From an uncultured Spirochaetia bacterium (GTDB lineage: Bacteria; Spirochaetota; Spirochaetia; CAKZLE01), in the NCBI GenBank assembly GCA_937125225.1, contig CAKZLE010000025.1, positions 44,339-108,338 of the forward strand: a stretch of DNA of 64,000 nt. Direction: 5' to 3'. Position 1 is the stretch's first letter, and the number at the start of each line of letters is the position of its first letter. Position numbers and translations under genes: made by a program. Shown piece after piece: positions 51,605 through 60,223 of this stretch. Under the pieces are notes generated by a model that was not told where the DNA came from, made no database searches, and worked only from the letters and a program-made list of their open reading frames with translations.

Positions 51605-53488
51605 ATGATAAAGAAAGACATCGCTTGTAAGCGAGTCATTGCCGTAATAGCTGCGGCTTTATCTCTATTCCATCTATATACAGCATTGTTTGGTGTCTTT
51701 ACACCGATCTTGCAGGGGGGTATCCATCTATTTACTCTGCTTGCACTCTCAATGCTCATTTACACCGGAAAGAAATCAGGGGAGAAGGATGAGGAGCATA
51801 TATCGCTGCTGAGACTATTACTGTTCCTTGCAGTAGCGGTTATCGCATTGATCTTCCTCTTCTCTTTGAGTCCTGACGAAATATTGAAGAGAGGTGTCTT
51901 CGGACCCACCCGTTTTGAACAGTGGATAGGCTTATTCGTGATTATCTTCGTATTGGAAGGTACGAGAAGGACCGTTGGATTACCGATAGTCATCGTGGCT
52001 CTGGTGTTCATCATCTATGCACTCTTCGGACGATATATGCCTTCAGCAATCGCTCATAAGGGTTATTCTATCTGGAGACTTATCGATAATCTTTCCTGGA
52101 CGACTCAGGGAGTCTTCGGTATCCCTATAGCAGTCTCCTCGACGTTTGTCTTCATATTCATCCTCTTCGGTAGTATGCTCGATAAACTCGGTGCGGGTAA
52201 GTTCTTCATCAATTTTGCCTATGCACTCTCAGGACATAGACAGGGTGGTCCTGCCCAGACTGCCGTCATCGCTAGTGGTCTCATGGGTAGTATCTCAGGA
52301 TCCTCTGTAAGTAATGTAGTTACCACAGGAGCCTTCACGATACCTCTAATGAAGAAGACCGGATATGATGCAGAATATGCTGGGGCTGTAGAGGCTGTAG
52401 CTTCGACAGGTGGGCAGATCATGCCGCCGGTCATGGGAGCATCTGCTTTCGTCATGGCCGACATGCTTGGTGTCCCCTATTACAAAGTCGCTCTTTCAGC
52501 ACTGATCCCCGCACTGCTCTATTTCCTTTCGGTGAGTTTCATGGTGCAGTATCAGGCAAGCAAGAAGGGTCTCAAAGGTGTCCCTAAGGATCAACTGCCT
52601 TCGGCAAAGGCCGTGATGAGAGAGGGATACTATGTAGCTATCCCCTTAGCTGCATTGATCTACTTCCTCTTCATTAGAATGTACTCTCCGATGAGAGCTG
52701 GAGTATTTACGATCATCGTTCTCATTGTAGTCTCTCTTGTCTGGATGTGGAAACGTGAACATAAGATCATTTGGCGGGAGATCCTTGAAGCTCTTGTCTA
52801 TGGAGCGAAGATCGCAGTCCCTGTTGCCATGGCATGTGCCTCAGCAGGTATCGTCATCGGTATCGTCTCTTTGACAGGCTTGGGAGTCAGATTCACCCAG
52901 TTGATCATAAGTCTCTCGGGAGGGAATCTGTTCCCTGCTTTGATTCTTACCATGATCGCCTGTCTGATCCTAGGTATGGGATTACCGACGACAGCCGCCT
53001 ATATCATCACCTCAGTATTGGCAGTTCCTGCTCTTACCTCAATGGGTGTTGAACTCATGGCAGCTCATCTGTTCATCCTCTACTTCGCGATCATCTCATT
53101 CATCACTCCACCGGTAGCCATCTCCGCCTTTGCCGCTGCCGGGGTCGCCGGATCTGATAGTATGAAGACGGGACTTAAAGCCTTCCGGCTTGGTATAGCA
53201 GGATTCATCGTACCGTTCATGTTCGTCTATGGTCCATCTCTACTACTGATCGGTTCCTGGTATCTGATTCTTATCAACTGTGTAAAGGCAATTCTTGGGG
53301 TCATGCTGTTAGCTGGTGCCTTAGAGGGGTGGTTCTTCAATCGAGCTCTTCCTGTTGTTTTACGCCTCATCTTGGGAATGAGTGCCATCATGCTCATATT
53401 CCCGAGGATATGGTCAGGAGTGATCGGGTTGGTACTCTTGCTTATAGCCTATCTTATCAGTAGAATGAATGCTAGAACACTTAATTAG
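51605..53488 (+). CDS. Fused TRAP permease (DctQM fusion, TAXI type)
   Basis: A 627-residue membrane protein with about 16 helices. The N-terminal four form the DctQ-like part; the rest is DctM-like with MGSISGSSVSNVVTTGAFTIPL, ASTGGQIMPPVMGASAFVMAD and LGMGLPTTAAYIITSVLA, the hallmarks of the TRAP 4TM/12TM fusion. It forms the whole membrane part of the TAXI transporter. RBS AGGAG, 12 bases after the DUF1850 gene. Confidence 0.94.
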   Translation: MIKKDIACKRVIAVIAAALSLFHLYTALFGVFTPILQGGIHLFTLLALSMLIYTGKKSGEKDEEHISLLRLLLFLAVAVIALIFLFSLSPDEILKRGVFGPTRFEQWIGLFVIIFVLEGTRRTVGLPIVIVALVFIIYALFGRYMPSAIAHKGYSIWRLIDNLSWTTQGVFGIPIAVSSTFVFIFILFGSMLDKLGAGKFFINFAYALSGHRQGGPAQTAVIASGLMGSISGSSVSNVVTTGAFTIPLMKKTGYDAEYAGAVEAVASTGGQIMPPVMGASAFVMADMLGVPYYKVALSALIPALLYFLSVSFMVQYQASKKGLKGVPKDQLPSAKAVMREGYYVAIPLAALIYFLFIRMYSPMRAGVFTIIVLIVVSLVWMWKREHKIIWREILEALVYGAKIAVPVAMACASAGIVIGIVSLTGLGVRFTQLIISLSGGNLFPALILTMIACLILGMGLPTTAAYIITSVLAVPALTSMGVELMAAHLFILYFAIISFITPPVAISAFAAAGVAGSDSMKTGLKAFRLGIAGFIVPFMFVYGPSLLLIGSWYLILINCVKAILGVMLLAGALEGWFFNRALPVVLRLILGMSAIMLIFPRIWSGVIGLVLLLIAYLISRMNARTLN

Positions 53489-53497
53489 AGGGGAAAC

Positions 53498-54565
53498 GTG
53501 GCAAACAGAAAGTCTGTAACACTCGTTGATGTTGCAAAATACGCTGGTGTATCAATCGCAACAGTCTCACGCTACCTCAATGGGGTGAGAGTCCGCCCTG
53601 AGCTGGCAGTTAAAGTTGCTGAAGCAGTAGAGAAGTTCGACTACCGACTCAATCCTGCTGCTCGGCTGATCAAAGGCCAGAAGAGTGAGACCATAGGGGT
53701 GATCCTTCCAGAGTTGGATCACCCCTATTTTGCCACCTTACTTGAAGGCGCTGCAGAACAGGCTCGAGAGTTCGGGCAGAGTATACTCGTTGGTTCCTGC
53801 CATGGTAAACATGAGGTCGAAGAGCAAACGATAGATCAGTTTGCCCATAATATCCTGGATGGTCTGATCTATACACCGGTTGCCAAGAGTGTGAATCTCA
53901 TAGAGATCGAAGCCTTTCGCGAACTGCCTGTTGTGATCGCTGCACGAGATAAGAGTGTCTATCCTGAACTTCCCCATGTCTATCAGGATACACATGGGGG
54001 AGGGTATCTCTCTACGAAATATCTGCTTTCTCTAGGTCACCGAAAGATAGCTTTCTTTGCCAGTTTCTGGGAACCTGGTTTTACTGAGATGGGGATGCTT
54101 GATATCCTCAAGACTCCAGGTACTGGAGTCTATTCGAGTCTCAATAGATTCAGTGGGTATCTCGAAGCCCTCCAAGAGTTCGGGATCTCCTATGATCCGA
54201 AACTGGTGATCAAATGCAGTTATGGGTTTGAAGATGGGAAGAGTGCTGCCAAAGAGCTTCTCTCCCGTATGATAGAGTTCGACTCTATAGTCACTGCCTC
54301 TGATTATGTAGCTTGTGGTGTCATAGATACTCTGGAGGCTCAGGGGATCTCAGTTCCCAATGATGTATCTGTCATGGGTTATGGTAATCTTGAACTTGGA
54401 AAGATCATAAAGCCCCAACTCTCTACCATCCATCAGAACATGTTCGAATTAGGTAAACAGTCTGTCAGATCACTTCATGATGTGATTCATGAAAAAGATA
54501 CTGAAGATATCCTGCTGGATGTAGAACTCATCGTACGTGATTCGACGAGTAAGAAAGAAATCTGA
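53498..54565 (+). CDS. LacI-family transcriptional regulator
   Basis: A 355-residue LacI/GalR regulator. The HTH is VTLVDVAKYAGVSIATVSRYLNG, with the hinge-helix NPAARLIKGQKS, followed by a periplasmic-binding-like effector domain (IGVILPELDHPYFATLL; DGLIYTPVAKS; SIVTASDYVACGVIDTL; SVMGYGNLELG). The start is GTG at 53498 with GAGGGG upstream, ten bases after the permease stop. It ends the TAXI operon and is the natural ligand-responsive repressor for the two GTAAATGTTTAC operators. Confidence 0.93.
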   Translation: MANRKSVTLVDVAKYAGVSIATVSRYLNGVRVRPELAVKVAEAVEKFDYRLNPAARLIKGQKSETIGVILPELDHPYFATLLEGAAEQAREFGQSILVGSCHGKHEVEEQTIDQFAHNILDGLIYTPVAKSVNLIEIEAFRELPVVIAARDKSVYPELPHVYQDTHGGGYLSTKYLLSLGHRKIAFFASFWEPGFTEMGMLDILKTPGTGVYSSLNRFSGYLEALQEFGISYDPKLVIKCSYGFEDGKSAAKELLSRMIEFDSIVTASDYVACGVIDTLEAQGISVPNDVSVMGYGNLELGKIIKPQLSTIHQNMFELGKQSVRSLHDVIHEKDTEDILLDVELIVRDSTSKKEI

Positions 54566-55129
54566 ATCTAGAAATAGGATTATCCTAATATGATCCCCGA
54601 TATGATTCATGTATAGGTATTATCTCATTTGGTCACAGGCATGTGAGAGAAGTCTTACTGTTTGCTGATGATATGGTCAAGCTGATAAAGAAGCAGTGTG
54701 TAATATGGAAAAGAATTATCGCAATGTCTATTAAGGTTCAGAAGATCATTATCTTATGAAGAAGAGGAAACGCTCTCATAAATCAGAGGGAATCCTTGAA
54801 ACCTTTGGTGAGAATATAAGATTAGCATAGGTTGTGCAGAATGACCTCTGTGGATCTCATGGTTGACCGATTGGTACGCGAAGAACTTTCTCTTAACAGT
54901 TGAAAAAAAGCATCCTCACTCGCTAAGAGGTTGGTCCCTTATTCGTCCTCAGATTACTCTTGCTTGAGATTTTCATATTCACCTAGTCCTACAAGTATTT
55001 CTCATAATCCTACAACAGAAAGATATAACAATCTGATAGTATTGTTTTGTACTCATCATGTAAAAAAAAGTTGTAACCCCCTTAACGGCTTGTATCTTCA
55101 CTAGATGCAATATTACTGAGGAGTATCAT
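54566..55129. other. Gene-poor region after the LacI-type regulator
   Basis: About 560 bases with multiple stop codons in all frames. Only a small inverted repeat TAGGA/TCCTA (near 54585-54597) is seen after the regulator. No tRNA-like cloverleaf and no ribosome-site/start pair until 55130. Confidence 0.45.
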
Positions 55130-55261
55130 ATGAGAATCATTTCAAACATAATCCTAACCTTTTCAACCTGCTGGCGATTCCCATCCAGCTCTTCGCTGCT
55201 GATAACGAAGAGCTGGTCTCGTTATCTTACGATGAAGAAGTACTTAGATGATGGTTTATAA
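55130..55261 (+). pseudogene. Frameshifted remnant of an exported protein gene (or small leader ORF)
   Basis: GAGGAG lies six bases before an ATG that opens a 43-codon frame. The first ten codons read MRIISNIILT; shifting frame at about 55159 continues as LFNLLAIPIQLFAADNEEL and on to SYDEEVLR before a stop, giving a complete-looking signal peptide with an FAAD cleavage region. This suggests the 5' end of a decayed periplasmic-protein gene. An 11-bp hairpin lies within it, so an attenuator leader is the alternative. Confidence 0.35.
55185..55216 (+). terminator. Stem-loop inside the remnant, upstream of the hybrid kinase
   Basis: CCAGCTCTTCG pairs perfectly with CGAAGAGCTGG (55185-55195 with 55206-55216) over a ten-base loop; the tail TCTCGTTATCTT is only weakly T-rich. 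Confidence 0.5.
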
Positions 55262-55380
55262 AGAAAAGATAGTCAGAATTACATAGTGAAAATCAATTGA
55301 TATCATTATCATTATAGAATAGTATGCTTATTAGTTAGTAAATATATAAAGTAAAATTTTTTCTAAGCGAGTTTTCTAGT

Positions 55381-58300
55381 ATGAGACTACAACGAAATAT
55401 TAATAAAGAATTACTAATCGGTGTCATGAAACGATCTTGGATCGGGGTTCCTATCCTGTTATTCGTCATTATCTTTCAAGTAACCTACTTTCATACCTTA
55501 GAGAATCAGATCATCAAACAGACTAATGAGTTAGGTAAGAGTCATCTTGCCATGTTTGACTACGTAGTAGATTCTGCATATGACGAATACTATACTACGC
55601 TTAAGAATGTTCTCAATGCTGAAGAGCTACCTGTCTACCTTGAAGATGATAGTAGTTTCAACAGGGATAATGCTGCTTTGATGTTCCAGCGGGTGAGTTA
55701 TAATACCGAAGCAATAAGGACTCTGAGATATATAGATGCACATGGGAATGAGATCATTCGTATCAACAGTACTAACGATGAGGCGATCATAGTACCTGAG
55801 GGGCAGTTGGAATCAAAGATCGGAAAGGAATGTATAGATCAGTCTTTGACTCTCAGTGAAGGAGAGATGTATAGCTCCTCCCTATTATTTCATACCGAGA
55901 ACAACATAACAGTAGATCCTCTTGAATACGTACTCAAGCTCTCTATTCCCGTCTTCTTTAAAGGAGAACCCAGAGGTTTTCTTATGATCAGTTTTGCAGC
56001 TGATAGGATACTAGACCTATTAAACGATTTTGTTGAGGAGTTTCCCTCAGATCTGAAGTATGGGATCTTGGAGAATGATGGGGGATGGATCATCAAACAG
56101 ACTGATGACCAGTTAGAGTATCTCATAGGACAGGATAATAAGTTCACAGGATTCTCAGCTATCTCCTCATCAGCTCTTCCCCTGATGAACTCCGGTGACT
56201 ACTCGTTAGAGGAACTCAATGATACCACCTATATATCCAAGGGAAACAACCCGTTACAATCACAGGTCCACCTAGTAAAAGAGCATGAGTGGGTACTTAT
56301 GAGTTTCTATGACTCTAAAGAGGTCTTATCCCATCATATCAATTTTACGAACATCAATATCATATTACATCTATTCTATCTTGTTCTTTTCTTCTTCTGG
56401 GTTGACCGGAACAGAAGGAATTGCATCCATGATCTCGATAGGATCTCCCTAAAAAAGACAAAAGGGATTCTATCAAAGCAGTTAGCAGGAGAACAACTGC
56501 TGCTTGATCTATCCAATTGGGCTATTGGTGTAAAGGATATTAATGACTTCCTAGAGACTTGTATCAATGATACCGGAAGAGTCTTAGATATGAGCAGGTG
56601 TTATATCTTTGAGGTAGATGATGAGAAGCAGATAATGAACAATACTCATGAATGGTGTATGCCTGGGGTCACCTCCGAAATAACAGGATTGAAGGACCTC
56701 CCCTTAGACCGTTATGCTTGGTGGATGGACCACCTGAAACGGAATGAGGCAATCTGTTACTCAGACTTTTCTGAACTCTCTGACGCTGAAACGGTTGCCT
56801 TCTTGAGAAAACAGCAGATCTACTCGATCTACGTGTTGCCCATTCTGGTAAATCAAAGGCTCTGGGGCTTTATTGGAGTTGATGAGTGCAGATATGAAAA
56901 GAGATGGACGGATCATGAGACCTATTTCCTTGGTACTCTGACTCAACTACTTGCAAAGACCATAGAAGGGTATGTGAACAAGCGGGAACTAGTCAGACAA
57001 AGGGACCTGTATGAACTGACTCTTGCTTCGGTAAGCAGTGGTATCGTAGTCACCGATCAGGAGGGTATCATCCTTGAGATAAACCCAGAGATGGAAGTGA
57101 TGTATGGGGACTGTTCCTCTGACATGATCGGAAAGCTCTTTGGTGAAGTGGTCAGATTCAGACCCATAGTCTGTTATGATGAGCTAGAAGATCATGTAGA
57201 ATCAGTCTTAAAGACCGGTGATGTCATCTACTTGAACAACCACCTGTTAGATGTCGATGATGAGCGATCGCTCTATGTCACCGCGATCATCAGTCCTATG
57301 TTCGAAGATGAAGAATTGAAGGGTACCGTTACTATCATCCAGGATGTATCTGCTCAAATACGAGAACAGCAACAGGTCAATCAGATGGCAAAGATGGAAT
57401 CCCTGAGTGTTCTCGCGGGGGGGATAGCGCATGACTTCAATAATCTTCTGAATGGGATCTTTGGTTATATTCAATTAGCTGAACTCAGTCAGGATTCTCC
57501 AGAAGATTGTACTGCCTACTTGAACCATGCGATGGAAGTCTTCGACGATACGAAGAATCTCACTCAGCAACTATTGACGTTCGCAAAGGGTGGGAATCTT
57601 GAGATAAAAGAACAACAGATAAAATCTGTGATCAAGGAATCTGTAGTCTTCGCTCTTGCAGGAACACAGGTAAGTCAATCAATGAAGATCGACGAGGATC
57701 TGTTTGATTGTGCCTTCGATAAAGGACAGATCAAACAGACTCTCAATAACCTTATCATCAATGCGATCCAGGCGATCGACGATGATGGGATCATTGAGAT
57801 CCTGGCCATGAATGAGATACTGACTTCAGAGATTCATGGTCTCAAGGGTGGTCCCTATATCCATATAGCCATCAGTGACAACGGTGTGGGGATACCTGAA
57901 GATGCATTATCAAGGATCTTCGATCCCTTCTATACGACGAAGAAGAGTGGGAGTGGAATAGGACTGGCCTCCTGCTATTCAATCATCGAACAGCATAATG
58001 GTGCTCTCACCGTTGAATCTCAAGTGGGAGTAGGGACGACCTTTCATGTCTATTTACCTGCTATTACCAACAAAGTCTCTCCAGTAGATACAGCAACCCT
58101 CAAGGACTTCTCCGGAGAGGGGAGTATATTGATCCTTGATGATGGTGAACACAATATGAGAATCCTGACAAAGATGTTTGAATCCTTAGGGTTCGATGTC
58201 TTACCGTTTTATAATGGACATGATCTGTTAGAAGCTTGTGAAGGCTTTACCGGTATAAAAGCTGCCTTCTTTGATCTTACCATCCCTGGGGGGATGGCAG

Positions 58301-58476
58301 GTCTGGAGACCTTGAAAAGATTAGCTCCCGTGGATTACCCCGTATTTGCCGTAAGTGGTTACTCTACAAATAATGTGATGATCGATCCTGAAGCCTACGG
58401 CTTCAAAGGAGCATTACGAAAACCCTATACAAAGGGGAATCTGGTATTGCTGTTGCAAGAGATCTTTATCGACTAG
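55381..58476 (+). CDS. Hybrid sensor histidine kinase/response regulator (Cache-GAF-PAS-HisKA-HATPase-REC)
   Basis: A 1031-residue membrane-bound hybrid kinase. Helix 1 is at about 17-36 and helix 2 at about 322-345, enclosing a double-Cache-like extracellular sensor. A GAF domain (about 380-535) and a PAS domain (about 545-660, ASVSSGIVVTDQEGIILEIN) follow. The dimerisation domain has the phospho-acceptor His in AGGIAHDFNNLLNGIFGYIQ (about 684), the ATPase domain has NLIINAIQAIDDDG and ISDNGVGIPEDALSRIFDPF, and a C-terminal receiver has Asp in AAFFDLTIPGG (about 964). The NtrB-like His box places it with complex environmental sensors. No cognate DNA-binding regulator is adjacent. A start at 55381 has no strong ribosome site. 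Confidence 0.92.
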   Translation: MRLQRNINKELLIGVMKRSWIGVPILLFVIIFQVTYFHTLENQIIKQTNELGKSHLAMFDYVVDSAYDEYYTTLKNVLNAEELPVYLEDDSSFNRDNAALMFQRVSYNTEAIRTLRYIDAHGNEIIRINSTNDEAIIVPEGQLESKIGKECIDQSLTLSEGEMYSSSLLFHTENNITVDPLEYVLKLSIPVFFKGEPRGFLMISFAADRILDLLNDFVEEFPSDLKYGILENDGGWIIKQTDDQLEYLIGQDNKFTGFSAISSSALPLMNSGDYSLEELNDTTYISKGNNPLQSQVHLVKEHEWVLMSFYDSKEVLSHHINFTNINIILHLFYLVLFFFWVDRNRRNCIHDLDRISLKKTKGILSKQLAGEQLLLDLSNWAIGVKDINDFLETCINDTGRVLDMSRCYIFEVDDEKQIMNNTHEWCMPGVTSEITGLKDLPLDRYAWWMDHLKRNEAICYSDFSELSDAETVAFLRKQQIYSIYVLPILVNQRLWGFIGVDECRYEKRWTDHETYFLGTLTQLLAKTIEGYVNKRELVRQRDLYELTLASVSSGIVVTDQEGIILEINPEMEVMYGDCSSDMIGKLFGEVVRFRPIVCYDELEDHVESVLKTGDVIYLNNHLLDVDDERSLYVTAIISPMFEDEELKGTVTIIQDVSAQIREQQQVNQMAKMESLSVLAGGIAHDFNNLLNGIFGYIQLAELSQDSPEDCTAYLNHAMEVFDDTKNLTQQLLTFAKGGNLEIKEQQIKSVIKESVVFALAGTQVSQSMKIDEDLFDCAFDKGQIKQTLNNLIINAIQAIDDDGIIEILAMNEILTSEIHGLKGGPYIHIAISDNGVGIPEDALSRIFDPFYTTKKSGSGIGLASCYSIIEQHNGALTVESQVGVGTTFHVYLPAITNKVSPVDTATLKDFSGEGSILILDDGEHNMRILTKMFESLGFDVLPFYNGHDLLEACEGFTGIKAAFFDLTIPGGMAGLETLKRLAPVDYPVFAVSGYSTNNVMIDPEAYGFKGALRKPYTKGNLVLLLQEIFID

Positions 58477-58551
58477 CTAGCGGACTTCCTTACCGGTAGT
58501 CCCGGCTGTTCTTACAAACAAGAATCTCTCCTCAGGTACTCCTACGGGAAT

Positions 58552-58580
58552 TTTACAAAAACAGACGGTTCCTGTATGAT
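58552..58580 (+). promoter_or_regulatory. Promoter of the aldose-1-epimerase-like gene
   Basis: TTTACA (58552-58557), 17 bases, TATGAT (58575-58580). Transcription would begin near 58587, about 23 bases before the ATG. Confidence 0.55.
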
Positions 58581-58609
58581 AAAGCAAAGAGGAATCTGTT
58601 AGGGAGCGT

Positions 58610-59491
58610 ATGATCATGATAGTGAAGATAGATAATGAGAGGATACAGGTAGGAATCGATACATTAGGGGCTGAACTGAAGAGTCTTCAGTGTATCGAAG
58701 ATGGGCATGAGTATATGTGGCCGGGGAGTGAAACCTCCTGGAAGGGGAGTTCCCCGATCCTCTTCCCTATCATCGGGGCTGTCAATGATGATAAGTATAG
58801 CTATGAGGGGGAAACTTATGAGATCCCTTCACATGGCTTTGGGAGAAGAAGTGAGTTCTCTGTCACTTCGCAGACCTTTGATTCGGTGACCTTCTCTCTC
58901 GTCGATAACGAGAGAACACTAGAGGTCTTTCCCTTCGAATTCCTTCTTAATATCACCTATACCATCAAGCATGATGAACTGATCGTCTCCTATGAGGTCA
59001 ATAACAGGAATAGTGGGGATATGCTCTTCTCTATCGGTGCTCATCCAGGATTCAACTGTCCTCTAGAAGAGGGACTCTCCTTCTCTGATTATCGACTAGT
59101 CTTCGATAAGAAAGAGAGTTCACAGAGAAGATTCAAGGTGGGTAAGGTCTTATCGGGAGAGAGAGGACCTCTTTTCGACAATGAGGATACCCTACGACTC
59201 GAACATGATGATTATAGAGATGGTGCACTCATCTTTGATGACCTGAGATCACAGAAGGTGACACTCATGAGTCCGAAGGGAACACGAAAGGTCCATATGG
59301 ATTTCTCAGGATTTCCCTATTTCGGAATCTGGACCTTCCCGCAAGCACCTCAGGACTACCTCTGCCTAGAACCTTGGTATGGAATAGATTCCACAGCAGG
59401 TGATGCTTTGGAACTGGATAAAAAAGAGGGACTTGTGCATCTGGGGCCTGGTGAAGTCTTCAAGGCAGCGTATACGATCAGGATCGAATAG
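58610..59491 (+). CDS. Aldose 1-epimerase family protein (LacX-like)
   Basis: A 293-residue galactose-mutarotase-superfamily protein. It has LGAELKSLQCIEDGHEYMWPG, PILFPIIGAVNDDKYSYEG, YEIPSHGFGRRSEF, FSIGAHPGFNCPL with the catalytic His, and LCLEPWYGI with the C-terminal Glu base. LacX-like members share this size and motif set and are thought to interconvert sugar anomers. The gene is single, ends three bases from the convergent tetR-like gene, and has its own promoter. Confidence 0.9.
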   Translation: MIMIVKIDNERIQVGIDTLGAELKSLQCIEDGHEYMWPGSETSWKGSSPILFPIIGAVNDDKYSYEGETYEIPSHGFGRRSEFSVTSQTFDSVTFSLVDNERTLEVFPFEFLLNITYTIKHDELIVSYEVNNRNSGDMLFSIGAHPGFNCPLEEGLSFSDYRLVFDKKESSQRRFKVGKVLSGERGPLFDNEDTLRLEHDDYRDGALIFDDLRSQKVTLMSPKGTRKVHMDFSGFPYFGIWTFPQAPQDYLCLEPWYGIDSTAGDALELDKKEGLVHLGPGEVFKAAYTIRIE

Positions 59492-59494
59492 GAC

Positions 59495-60142
59495 TCACCT
59501 GTTAAATCCTAGAATTGCCCGTATCTGTTTCTCGAGTAATACTCGACTCTCTTCAATACTCAATCTGAACTCGATCCGATAGAGGACCCATATATTCCAG
59601 GAGAAATTACAGAATAACATCTTCTTGATATTCTCGAACTCCTCCTCATCGGGGTAGAAGGGTGAGAAGAGCTCTGTGATTCGACCCAATACACGTTTGC
59701 GTTTGATCTCAATATTGTCCTGAAGCTCCGGATGGGTTCGCTTTCTCTCCTCGATCACCTGCCTGAGAGGAGTGAGGACTTCGTTGAATCTGACTCTGAA
59801 CTCAAGGTATTGAAGCATCGTATCCTCTAGAGACCGAACTGGATCTGCCTCTGGGATGTTGAACCTGTCTATCATCTGCTCTGTGAAGAGATCACTAACA
59901 GCGAGTAGCAGCTCGTTCCCGTTGTTGAAATAGTGGAAGATAGACCTTCTCGATAGACCGGTCTTCTCTGCTATCGTATCGATATCCGGATAGGTGCCGG
60001 TCTCCAGGATGATCAAGAGAGTCATCTCAAGAGTCTTCTTCCTGTTCTCTTCTCGCCGTTTATGCCTTCCATCAGGCTTCTTGTTCTTTTCCATGATCCA
60101 ATTATGAAGGGTTTCTTCTGTTTTGTCACTATGTATTTGCAT
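59495..60142 (-). CDS. TetR-family transcriptional regulator
   Basis: A 215-residue regulator. The N-terminal HTH (about 30-75) reads ETGTYPDIDTIAEKTGLSRR, then SIFHYFNNGNELLLAVSDLF, typical of TetR/AcrR. The C-terminal helical ligand domain carries DTMLQYLEFRVRF and ends LEKQIRAILGF. It is divergent from a MATE efflux gene, with two matching operators between or on them; one overlaps its own start codon, indicating autorepression. The ligand is probably a MATE substrate. Confidence 0.92.
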   Translation of the reverse strand: MQIHSDKTEETLHNWIMEKNKKPDGRHKRREENRKKTLEMTLLIILETGTYPDIDTIAEKTGLSRRSIFHYFNNGNELLLAVSDLFTEQMIDRFNIPEADPVRSLEDTMLQYLEFRVRFNEVLTPLRQVIEERKRTHPELQDNIEIKRKRVLGRITELFSPFYPDEEEFENIKKMLFCNFSWNIWVLYRIEFRLSIEESRVLLEKQIRAILGFNR

Positions 60143-60154
60143 ATAAGGTGCAAT
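60136..60154. promoter_or_regulatory. Second TetR operator, over the tetR-like start codon
   Basis: TTTGCA-TATAAGG-TGCAAT copies the half-site and seven-base spacing of the main operator at 60180-60214 and includes the regulator's ATG (60142-60140). Confidence 0.5.
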
Positions 60155-60160
60155 AAGTTA

Positions 60161-60214
60161 TTGACTAACAAGCATTTCTATTATATATTTGCACTAGAAG
60201 TGCAAATATATAAT
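60161..60214 (+). promoter_or_regulatory. MATE promoter with long palindromic TetR operator
   Basis: TTGACT (60161-60166), 17 bases, TATATT (60184-60189). The -10 box lies inside a palindrome with 16-base perfect arms around a three-base centre (60180-60214; core TTTGCACTAGAAGTGCAAA), just before the ribosome site GGAGAG. Binding would block transcription of the MATE gene. Confidence 0.75.
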
Positions 60215-60223
60215 GGAGAGATA

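Noticed and set aside
54566..55129. Possible tRNA or small RNA in the long gap after the LacI-type regulator
   Set aside because: No cloverleaf, anticodon arm or strong terminator was found.
60062..60223. Longer N-terminus for the MATE transporter
   Set aside because: It runs across the divergent tetR start and the operator; the ATG at 60224 has a proper ribosome site.
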